From assembly GCA_013365325.1 (NCBI GenBank), contig JABVXV010000001.1, positions 1,364,001 through 1,428,000 of the forward strand: DNA of 64,000 nucleotides, read 5' to 3'. The DNA is from Dipetalonema caudispina. Lineage: Eukaryota; Nematoda; Chromadorea; Rhabditida; Onchocercidae. A program made the translations under genes and the position numbers. The notes under the pieces were generated by a model. The model searched no databases. It had not been told where the DNA came from and worked only from the letters and a program-made list of their open reading frames with translations. Of the stretch, positions 49,090 through 60,700 are shown piece by piece (position 1 is the first letter of the stretch; each line of letters begins with the position of its first letter).

Positions 49090-51562
49090 ATGGCGAATTA
49101 TCATATGTCAGGAGCCGAATATCTTGCATCTATTTATGGAACCGAGAAGGATAAGGTTAATAGTTTAATATTTTGATATTTTACTTCATAAACTTTATTG
49201 TATCCCTTCTGATGATGAACATGAAAATGTCAATTTTCGTTAATTTAACATGGCAGTGCCAAAAATTTGTGCTATCTTCACTAAATAGTTCCTTCACTTT
49301 TAAGATCTTTTTGAAAAATATATATTGTAAAAAAGTCTTCGGAATTTGTTTTCACAAGTAGAACAATATAGTGTAAGGATTAGAAGATCTAAAAAGAAAG
49401 GACGAAAATAGTGAGGAAATAAGAGCATTGGGAAAAGGAGATAGATGAGATTAGTAATGTAAACGGTTGCAATTACTTTAGGTGAACTGTTCCTTCTACT
49501 TCAAAATAGGTGCATGTCGACATGGTGACAAATGCTCCAGAACGCATATCATGCCTTCTTTTTCACAAACAGTTTTATTGAAGAATCTTTATCACAATCC
49601 AATGATTGACACCAGACAAGCGGATGCCTTTGCTAAGGTTTGTATCTTTTACAATCGTTTTTAAGCTTCTTAGCTTGCCTAGTGAATCTTTATTAGCTTT
49701 CATTCTTCCATGTTCGAGAAGCTGCACCTTTTATGATGGCAATGTGGAGTATTGATGAAAGCACTTTTAATATTAGAAATTTAACTTAAGTCTTTTGGAC
49801 CGGCCGTAGTTCTCACTTTGGCCTTATTTTCAGAGCCAAAAATTTAATTGAACGTGTCGTGATACAAATCAGTTCATTCGTCTCTTGGCACATTAGTTAT
49901 ATTGGTAAGACGCCGTATCTGAACTCTCATTTCAGCCTAGGAGATTGACAAGAGAAACCCCCAGTCTTATAGAAATTATTTGAGAAATCCGGGAGTGGGA
50001 AGATTTTCGGAAAGTAATACATTCTAGAGGGTCAAATTTCAAAAGCATCAGAGGTCAAAAGTCATGCTGAAATGGTACTATAAGGCGTCCTCATATATTA
50101 ATACAGAAATAAGAAAAGACTTTCTTTTGATAAAATTTCTTGATAAACATATGATTTGTATTTGACGACCATGTGACATTGAGTCTCATGATAGTCGTTA
50201 ATTTTGATATGATAGGCAATGTTAATTGCTCAAATTTTACTGATCCATTTAATTATTCTTATGTTTTGAATCTTTTGATTTGTTTACTGTTGATATTTGT
50301 TAGCTTGAAATATTTATGTTTGCAATAGTTGAAACTTAGATTTGTTCAGGTTGGCCAAATGAACGAGCAGGAGCAGCAGTATTTTGAAGAATTTTTTGAA
50401 GAAATATTTGTTGAATTGGAAGATAAGTTTGGTCCAATTGATGAGATGAATGTGTGCGATAATATCGGAGAGCACATGATTGGCAACGTTTACGTAAAAT
50501 TTGAGAATGAAGAAGATGCGGACAAATGTGTCAAAGGACTTGAAAATAGATGGTAACGCGTTTCGTTGTTTCATGGTTGCATTTATATCAAATTCCTCAA
50601 AATGTCCAAGGAATATAGACCCTAATGAAGGAGCGAAACAAACCAAACTGCTACTAGCGTAGTAAAAGATAAGCATGGGTCTGAAAAACTAATGTTCATG
50701 TTTGACGCGTTTAATGCGTTTAATACACCCGGATGATTTCGTTGTCTTGTAAGGGAACAATCCAGCATTTGAAGTGTCATGAATCTAACGAAGTTATATT
50801 GTTTTTAATTTTGATTGTTTTGCAATTTTAGGTTTAATGGTTCACCCGTTTATGCTGAGCTCTCACCTGTAACAGATTTTCGTGAGGCTTGTTGTCGGCA
50901 ATATGAATTGGGAGGTTGTAACAAAGGTGCTTTTTGCAATTTCATGCATTTAAAGCAAATATCACGTGATTTGAGGCGGAAATTATATGGTTCTCGGGCT
51001 GAATATCGTGGCGGTGGTTATTATGGTGGTGGGAACTGGCACGAAGGTTTGTACTTTTTGTACTTTATTTTACCATTTTTAATGAATGATTTCACTGCTG
51101 GTTTTCTATGTAAGTAGATGTCAGGAAGTGCCACGGAAATAAATGCCAGTAAAGGTATCTAAATGCTATATGTTATTTATTTAATGCCATAATAAAATTG
51201 GTTGCTTAGGAAGCGTTTATGATCAAAATTCTATCTGGAAATGTATTTTTCGCTTCTTGATTTAACATGGGAAAGTTTGATATAGCACCATATTTTGAAT
51301 AGTTCTTGTGACTTTCTTCTTACCTTTCAGATTAATTGTTAGTCTTTAGTTTTTGCTGATTAATTTTATCATTTTGTGAGTTTCATGCTTCTTTATGAAG
51401 TAATTTTATCAATTCTTATTATACATTTTAGGTAGAGGAGGTGAGTACGGCAGTTACTCTCGTCGCAGTGGAGGGTACGGCGGTGGCGGCGGTGGTGGTG
51501 GTGGCGGTAGTGGTGGTGGCAGACGGCGTTCGCGGAGTCCTCGATCAAGACACCGATACTAA
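49090..51562 (+). CDS. uaf-2: Splicing factor U2AF small subunit (U2AF35)
   Basis: Five exons: 49090-49155, 49482-49637, 50350-50552, 50832-51046 and 51432-51562 (TAA), 256 residues (human U2AF1 240). A first CCCH zinc finger ([20 protein letters not shown]) is followed by the U2AF-homology motif domain with its Arg-Trp-Phe signature (ENRWFNGSP), a second CCCH finger ([20 protein letters not shown]), then a glycine-rich stretch with GGT-type codon runs and a short RS tail ([13 protein letters not shown]). It recognises the AG of 3' splice sites in the nucleus as a heterodimer with U2AF65, and in nematodes also acts on trans-splice acceptors. A polyadenylation signal is at 51765. The start is close behind an acceptor, consistent with spliced-leader addition. 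Confidence 0.98.
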
Positions 51563-52427
51563 TTGGATAACAATAACATTACGAAAGTTTTTATGTGGTA
51601 ATTGTATTATTGACGATGCTCTTTTTGGATTGTGCTGGTCACTTGTAAACATAATGTATGGTTTCATATTTATGTGACCAATTGTTTGTTTTCTTTTGAT
51701 TTTTTATTACATTATCATGCTTTTTAAGAACAATTTGTAGAATGAATGCTGACTGGATAATTTGAATAAAATGTATGAGCTTTGCAATATTTGTTCCAGC
51801 ATGGGTTAAATTTTCGTAAGTTAGGATTATGAAGTTTTTTCGAGGATATTTTGTTTCGCTTGTATCCTCTTATTATCAGAAGAATGTCCCATTCTATTCA
51901 AAATCTCAAGATTGTCATTCACTGCCCATATATAAAATATCGGGAGAGGTTATATGTCTCTTTGAACAAATTAATGGGATATGAAAAGACATGCTTTCTG
52001 CTTTTCGTAATCAATGAAACCTAAAGAACTGAAGTGCAATTTTAATACAGGAAAAGGTTAGCGGGAGTATGCGCGTCTAAATGGGTTGGACGTGGCGGAA
52101 AAGGGAAGTTGATATGTTTTCCGTGTATTAGTAAAATAAGGCTTGTTTGGTAAGCTAAATTCGTAGATACTTTTCAGATAGCACTTGAACATGGATTAAG
52201 AAGGAAGTTATACTCAAGAGAAAATTATTCAATCACATATGCTGTTGCTGGGATTTATGCGTTTCCCTACAGCATTATTTCCATTTTAGAGATCCAAATT
52301 TTTTCTGGAAGGAACTTCGGTTTTAAAACCTGAAGGGCACTTGTTGTACAAAAGCTCTAGTCTTTGTGTTTCCAAAAAAAAAGTTCACTGAATTTTAAAT
52401 AGTTTCAGGTCAGGTGGTGTTTTTGGG
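51563..52427. other. Spacer between uaf-2 and nucleotidase III-B
   Basis: 865 bp, same-strand neighbours. It contains the uaf-2 polyadenylation signal and a TAGTTTCAG acceptor ending at 52408, 19 nt before the next ATG. No coding signal. Confidence 0.5.
51765..51770 (+). terminator. Polyadenylation signal of uaf-2
   Basis: AATAAA about 200 bp after the uaf-2 stop codon. Confidence 0.5.
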
Positions 52428-54552
52428 ATGGATATTCTGAAGAATCATTCGAAAGTGTGCATCAGCAATTATGACTCATTCGAGCATAAAATCAAACATT
52501 TTATGGTTGGTGGGCCAGATAACTTCATGGTTTGCTTTATAGTTTTATCCATGTGTTTTTAGAATTACGGATTCTTTCAAAAAATTTCTCTGATTTAGAG
52601 ATATAGCATATTCAGATCACTTTAATTATCATCTGTGAGGCATTAAAGTTATGGAAGTCATTTCCTTGGATAAGACTTATTATGTTCCACTAACAATGGA
52701 CTTATTGAATGCAAGTTTGAGCTCACTTCGTGAAAGAAGAGTTAAAGAAATATGAGTGATTATGCTTGTATTACCGAGTAATATTGCAGGTGGTTGCAGA
52801 TTTTGATTATACTCTCACAGCAAGCAAAACTAAAACTGGTGACCGAGCTGATATCACTTATGATGTGTTTGTTAAGCCAGCAGCAAATAGATCATCAAAT
52901 TGCGAGCAGCAATTCAAAAATTTGAATGAGAAATACGCCCCCATTGAAACTAATTTGTCTTTGACTGGTAAAGAGAAGTCACTAGCTATGTTGGAGTGGT
53001 TCGTTTGTTATTTAGTCCGATTAATTTTTATTTCTATCTGTTATTACTTCTGTTTTCAATTTAATTAAATCCTGAACAGTAATTTGTCGTATTTTTCTTA
53101 CAAGTACACATTGTAATGCGAAAATCATAATGGTTGAGTAGAATTGAAGCATGGTACAATATGCTTCCGGGAATCTAACACAAATATAAAAAAGACGAGT
53201 ACTTTTTAACCAGTTGACATCTGACAATTCGATCTATTAACAGCATATTCGGAAGACAAACAGAATCATTTGATAATTATCATCATGAATTCAAGAACAG
53301 AATTATTGGGTAGGAATTATGGTGATCTTCATAGTTGCTTATTTTTTAGTACTTATATGTCACTTTTCCCATCCTTGTTATCTGTTTGCAGGTGGAATAA
53401 AGCTAACGATCTTATCATTAGTGCCGGATTCAAACACAACGAAATATTGGATCTTGTAAAACAATCTACGATGAGGCTTAGGTATGGATCATAACTCGTC
53501 AAAACATGGTGCAATTGTTTTGTGATGTTCACTTTGAACAGCTGTTATTCTTGCTTTTCTAGATCCAATTGTGCTTTATATTTTGACGAATTAGAACGGC
53601 TGAAGATTCCGCTGATAATCTTCTCCGCAGGTATCTCTAATGTTATTGAGGCGTCATTGCTGTTTGAATTAGGCAGAATTCCTGGAAATGTTCACATTGT
53701 ATCCAATACAATGTACTTCAATGAAATGGTTAGCTTAACATTTATCTTCTTGATCAGCGTGGGAGAATTTTAGATTGACTTGACCATTAAAAATATCAAG
53801 GCGATAATCAGCCAGTAAGGTAGAGTTACTTATTGTAAAGTAGCTTAGTGATTGTCAAGTAAATTAATCGTTATCCTTTGAAAATTAACTAAGACTATAC
53901 ATTTTCAGGAAGAAAATAATAAACATTCATTTTTAGGGTGTTAGTTATAAATTCTCGGAACCAATTATACATTCGTTCTCAAAAAATGGAGCTTTGCTAG
54001 AAAAGTGCTTGGAAACAGTGCAAGATTTAAAGCTGAAGAATCGAATTATCCTTCTGGGCGATTCTTTAGGAGGTAAACTTTCGAGATCCAACTTTGCATA
54101 TTTCATTGTTTTTCTGATTTAATTTAATGATATGAAGATGAAATGTATTCATATTTCACTTCCTCATACATATACATACATGCATGAAAGAAGCTTCTTA
54201 GCTTGCTATTGGTCAACCACAATGAATCACTAAGAATTGTAAAGGTTACAGCTGTTTTAGTCTTTGGTGTTTTGGAAGTGTATTTTTAAATTAGCAGTTG
54301 TTAATATTTGCTACAATATGTACTTTGTTACAAAAAGTTTTAGATATATGTATGTTGGATGGCTGTTCCTTGATGAATGCAAGCGATAACGTTGTACTGA
54401 AAATTGGTTTTTTTAACGGAAATGTTGATATTTCATTGGATTCGTTTGTCAAAAATTTTGATATGGTTGTAGTGAAAGATCAAACAATGGACATCTTAAG
54501 ACATTTGAATTACACTTTATTTGCTGTCGGTAAATCGCTACCATGTAAATAA
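52428..54552 (+). CDS. NT5C3: Cytosolic pyrimidine 5'-nucleotidase III, paralogue B (HAD superfamily)
   Basis: Six exons: 52428-52529, 52790-52998, 53392-53481, 53563-53728, 53937-54072 and 54344-54552 (TAA), giving 303 residues. Motif I is VVADFDYTLT with aspartates at 38 and 40; motif II is [10 protein letters not shown]; the acidic motif is LLGDSLGD. WNKANDLIISAGF and NVHIVSNTM match the family. Exons 2 and 3 have exactly the lengths of those in paralogue A (209 and 90 nt), and all five introns share phase (0, 2, 2, 0, 1), so the two genes arose by duplication. This copy sits 0.87 kb behind uaf-2 in the same direction, with a TTTCAG acceptor 19 nt upstream of the ATG. An AATAAA occurs at 54837. 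Confidence 0.93.
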
Positions 54553-57500
54553 GTTAGTCTATCAACATGTATTAATAACTTCATTTTAATTTTTTAATTG
54601 CTTGGGAAATTATGTTTGGTGTAAAATTTTTCATCAAAAATTCAAGTTTAAATAATAACAATTTAAAATTTTTGGATAAACAATATTTAAAGCACATTAA
54701 AATATCAAAGAACAAAAAAGATAAAGATAATAATATAGAAAAGCTTCTTCAAGAGTGATATACTATTTTGCTTTATTTCGATTAGTTTATAAAAAAAAAA
54801 AAAAAAATTGAACGATCAGCTACTTTAAGTTAAAATAATAAAATATATAAAACAAACTTATATTTCTAATAAAAATAATTGAGCAATGCAAAAAAGGGAA
54901 AACGGATTGAGGGAATGGATTGCAAAGAAATCTTCAAATTGTTAAAATTTAGTCAATTTCCAATCAACAAAATAAGCAATATTTCTTATGAAACTGATAT
55001 TTTATTTAGCTTTATTAGTTTCAAATTCTGGACTGTAAGGATGAAAATAAAACATTACAATCATTCAGCAATCAAACATGAAAGTTGCATGACGGAAAGT
55101 TACAAAAAAAGAATAAATAAAAGATAAGTGTTGTACCAATAGACCTTTCTCTCACTTAAATGAAGACTCGTGATAGAAACAGAAAATCTATGACTTTGAC
55201 TTTACAAATGAATTAAACCGTAACAATTCTATTTAACGTGGATCGGATAATGATCTATGACAACAGCAAAAGAATGAAATAGTTACGTTACACTCATCCA
55301 TTTAATTATCCACTTTGAGCTAAATGAATGTTTGAATCCAGAATTATTACAGTTTCATATAAAATTTTAAAACATCCTGTACGTTAGCGGAACAACAAAA
55401 CATTACTATACCTTGGCAAACATTGCGGTTGAACTAATATATATGAAAGTATTGTAAGCTCGACGTTACCTAACTTGGCAGATCGGACGAGATGTCGTAG
55501 TTTTGACGTGATATGGTCGTAAACACGATCAAACATGAAAGCATATACAAATTCTCATCATACTTTGCTTAAGTGTAGACATGATCACATTTCTATCAAA
55601 AAATTTCATTTTAAGCTACAACATCTAAAACACTAAATCACACCAAACCTGAGTAATTAAAACTTCCATTTTTATATGATTGCCGTGCATTTAGTAATGA
55701 TCAAGATAGTGTCGTTAAAGTTTTACCGAAAAACAAATTTTATCTACAACAATTGAAATTCTCATTTGGTCTTTTCTGATCCAAGTATTCAACAAAGCCC
55801 AACATAACCTAACTTGATAGATCGGAGAAGATATCATGCTTTCAATGTAATCTCATCATTGTATCGCTTATATCATTATTGTTATGTTAGTGTGTAAAAC
55901 AACTCAAAAGTTTGATTTAAATCTTTTATTCTTTCTTTTTATGTAAGCTTCTCATGATATAAACAACCCATTTTGAGTTACCGATTGTGTGTTAACACAT
56001 TCTTCAATGATTCCACATTATATGTCATACTTGTAATGTATACTTTTTTCCATCAGAATTCAATTTATTTTAGTTTTTTGATAGAATTTGTTGTGCATAT
56101 CGTTTATCATCTATAAGATAGTTCGTATTATTTGGCTATTTCATCTGAGTTCTGGAAAAGCTTATGCCATTGACTGTGAAAGCATTTTATTTCCATTATT
56201 TCAATTTTTGAAATTCCGCAGCTCCGAATCCCTTCCCTAAAGATTTTTCATCTTTAAAACTTTTAAACCTCTCTCCCAATGCTTTTTCGATGTTTTTTTT
56301 TTTCTAATTAAAACTCCCCATATTTCTTGAGTTCATCGAAATCCAAAGTTCTTTGCTCGGTCTTCTGCAACTTCGTTTTTTCTTTGCATTATCCCGTTCT
56401 TTGAATTTGTTTAATTTTCTATATTGTTTGAACCTTAAGATTATTCCCTACAATCTTTAGAATGTTCAGCTTTTTAACTCCAAAATTTTGAAATTTTCTC
56501 AAGTCTTTGTATTTTTGAAATTCTTCTGATCTTTCCCCTCTGTTTTTAAAATTTGATAGTTTAAGATTTATGAAAGATCTCTAATCATTCTATTCGGTGA
56601 TACTCTTCTTTCCGTTTATGTTTTTTTCTTTGTTCCTTCTCTCTCTTCATATCTCTACTGCGGGAAATGTATACATATTATCGAATAAGTGAAGTTAACA
56701 GAAAAAAGTATGCAATTACTAAAATTAGGAGAAAGCATGCATCGGTAGCAATTAAATGGAAAAGAGAGGTAAAGTTAACAAGAAGCATGCAGCAAGTAAA
56801 AATAATCCAAAAATGCACATAGTAAACGAAGCTAACAAAAAATGCAATAAATAAGCATACACATCCAAAAAGTTATTGAGAAACTGAAATTAATGAAAAG
56901 AGATATCTCACAAATAGCAAGATAATATGTAAAAGTAAGAAAAACACATGCACTTCGCAGGGAATTACGCAATAATTGAAGTTGCCAAGAAATATAAACA
57001 TCAAATAAAGTTAGCAAAAAAGCAAGCAGTAAGTGAAACTATGAGAAAGGCAAATAGTACGCACAGGCGGTAGCAAATGAAAGACAAATAGTGAAACTAG
57101 TAAATATTTTCTAATAAGTAAAGGAATAACAAAAAATTAGGGAAGTTAATAAATTTTAAAAATTTCTTTGTTCTCATGTCTGATAATGCATATGTCGCAA
57201 AGCATTTTCCGCAACATGAATGTGAACAGATGCAATGCGACACTAAGCGTCATGCATGCTAAATAATTGTTTTCTTTTTAAAGAAAGAAAAGATGAAAAA
57301 TTCCAAGAAAAAAAATCAGAATTTCGCGAAATCCGAGATTTCATAAAATTTGCAAAGCAATTCAAAATATATATATATATATAATCGCTAACAACAAATA
57401 TATTCAATTCTAATTTACTTTTCATTCGCGTTCGAGCCTCTATGGAACTAATTAAATTCTACATTCTTCTAAATTTTTGCTGCAACCCACACACCATGTA

Positions 57501-57782
57501 GCTTTACAACAACTTCGATCTATTGCATATCATAACCAGAATATTCAGTCGTGCAATACAACGTAATCACACTTTTAATATTAGCGAAAAAGATAAAATA
57601 TTAAAATTACGAAGCAAACGATACACTGGGTTTTCACTATCACACCCTACTAGCAAGTGCCATAATAGATACCATTAGTGCTTTAAGTTCCTTTTTATTG
57701 TTCCAAAAAATGAAGCGAAAGTCCGACACACCTGACTTTGTTCGATAACGTAATACTGGAAGCATGAAAAATAGTATATGTG
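54553..57782. other. Gene-free stretch between two convergent genes
   Basis: About 3.2 kb of A/T-rich sequence holding the 3' flanks of nucleotidase III-B and the myotubularin gene. Poly-A at 54791-54807, a T-rich block around 56180-56650 and a short TA run near 57367-57383 are visible. No exon could be supported. Confidence 0.55.
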
Positions 57783-60700
57783 TCACACGAGAGTCCCTGG
57801 TGGGGAATGATGTCGGGAACGAGGTGACGAAGAGCGCAGCAAACCCACTTCCGCTAAACGATCCACACGTGTCATCAGTGAAGCTGTCGAAAATCGTCTT
57901 TCCTTTCCGACCTTCTAAAAATTAAATTAATTTAAAAAAAAGGCAGAATAAATGCATAAAACTGCTGTAAAAATTTTCAAAGTAGACCTTCATAATCAAA
58001 AAAAGCATTCCTTATAGTTCTTTCGCGTCTTGCGTCAAAGAAATGTGATACTTCCAATTGTAGCAGATCCAACTACATCACTACTATTCATTATTAAACT
58101 TCAACTTTCACTCTTTCGGCATTAAGAACACAGTACCAAGAGCTTTTGGATACCAACACTCCGGTGAACAAATATCCACAGCACCAATGATTCAATATGC
58201 ATGCGTCTATCTTACATTATTAATTGAAGTAATGGCTGATAGAATTTTAAAATCCAAAACAATTCATTTAACCATGAAAACTTACTGCTGAACCTGGGTT
58301 GAGACTAATACTGCTCCTTTCTAATTGCAGTCGTAATGATTTTGTAGATGCAGTGTCGGATACAATACTCATTTCACTTAAAGCAGGAGTATTTTTGGGC
58401 AAAGCATCTGAATAAGGATAAGACGAACTGATCTGAAAGATGGGTATATGGCAAATCAAGCAAAGATCCACATGTACTACTTGTGGAATATTAATGAATG
58501 GGTAAGTCATGTGCAAAGTACATTATGAAGTGTGTTCAATAGTAGAAAACTCTTCATAAGACACAAAATCAAGTTCAACTGGTAGGGTAGGATGGTAAAA
58601 ATAAGACAGTCATAACAGTTCTCTCAAAGGTGGAAGATATATCAAGGAGTTCTCTTCAAAAATAAGGATGACGACTTCGCAAAAAGATTGCAAGATAGCG
58701 GTAGCGGCAACAACAGATAACATACTGTCGATGTATCAAGTGCAGGATGGAGACGCTGTCGCCACACAACTGAATTACATTCTGGATAAGCAACAGATGC
58801 AACTGATGAGAGTATCGAGCTCAGCGATAAATCTCTGGTGAGAATACCACCATCCTGAAGAGATCAAATAATTTGAAAAGACACTTTTCCTGAACAATTA
58901 ACACACCCTAAATATTATGCCCTTTTCTCTATGGAACCCGGCAACAGTTTGATAGTGAAGAGCTTTGTTGCTAGATAATGCATTTAAATAGCATTAAAAA
59001 ATTACAGCGATACTTGCTGGCCGCACCCATCGAAGATAGCATTCGTCCCAAAACTGAACATCAACAGGAGAAGAAGAAGGTCGTATCACACTAACTGGCA
59101 CAGATTCTGCAATTTGACACATTTTTCACAATAAATCACGGCGCAATGAAGGTAACAATTCCATTCCCAATGTGTTAACAAAACCACCCAGAGAAAGTAT
59201 GTCCCAAATTAGCAGATATACCGAACGAATTATATTATTTTCTCGAAAAGAAACGTACCGAAACCAAGCAAAAGATTCGCTGAATAAAGAACATTGGTGA
59301 ACATTAGACAGTATTTTGATGTGTAATACTGCGACAGTGGAAAAGTTGGAGCTGTTTTGCAAAGCGCCAATCGATCGTTCACTGAATTGCAAGTCAAACC
59401 GCTGCAAAATACAAGAAAAAAAGCGTTGTGGAACAGAAAGTTGGTCGCAAGTAAACTTAAACATAACTAACTACAATAAGCTTAAGCATAACATTTTAAA
59501 AACATTATGACATCACTCTCAAGAAACGAAAAGAGTTCCAAATGCAGGAAATTAGTCTCAGAATTTACACATCCAAGAATCATATTTCTACTACTAATAT
59601 AATTTTTGCAAATCATTTATCGATTACTATTAACCGTTTTTTAACAACTGCACATTGTACACAACAGTCACTGATCTAATTTGCTTCCCAACTATTACAT
59701 AAGCGTAGAAAGTAGCGACGGAAAGATCTTACGATGCAAGACCAGTTATGGATAGATCCCAGAGTGCGATCAATAAATAATGAGAGTATTCAAATGAGAG
59801 TGGATGAAGACGTATAAGTTGTGCCACGCAGTCCAGAAATAAGAGGAAAGTTGCTGTACAAGCTTTCGGTCGCGAATGCTGCAATATTTTGCCACAACTA
59901 TGAACTGTTTGATGTAATTTGTAAGGACTGTTTCTATGATGTAAAAATTGAACATAAACATAAAAATCTGAACTGGAGAGATAACATGTTGCACTGGAAA
60001 ACATATGAACAGTATATGAACTGCAAAAAAGGATTCGAACCGGAATACTGGCTAGAAGAGTACAGTCAAACATGTTGAGCCCGAAGGGATGTCCAAGTGC
60101 GATCCATTCTTTTTCTATAAGAGCGCTAAAACCAGTTATCGTTCTATAGAAACGATCCGTACACACCTGAACCAATGATGACACTACTGCCGAAGCGTTA
60201 AATCCATCTTGGTCTGAAAGTATTCTTTTCCTGTATCACACAAAATGATAGATTCATATTTCTTTCAAATAATATTAAAAAAAAAAAAAAAAAAGACTTT
60301 TTCTTTTCAGAAAACAATCATTAACTGGAATAAACCAAACAACTGATAATAGACTTTATGTATAGACTCGTTTTCCTGTTTTATTTCTTACTCACCAATG
60401 TTTTATGCAGAATGAATCTCACGGTCATTTGTTAAGGAACAATAATTGGAGTATTACGATTGAAGAGACCAACCTGTCACGACGACAGATCGCTGATTGT
60501 CTATGAGTCTGTGAATAACTTTACTTGACAGTTGAAGGCACCGAAATACTAAAGCACACCATCCCGTATCATCAACCAACGTGTACCACTCCTTTTCTTT
60601 TTCAGTGAAACGTTCCATTGAGTCTGAAGGTATGAATAAGACAATAAGGAATATGTTATATAGTTTTCCAATCTCTATTTTTTGTTGTGACATTTCTATA

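Noticed and set aside
60025..60045. GGTTCGAATCC on the minus strand, a perfect tRNA B-box
   Set aside because: The flanking bases cannot form the T-arm or acceptor stem and no A-box precedes it. It lies at the end of a myotubularin exon or in the adjoining intron.
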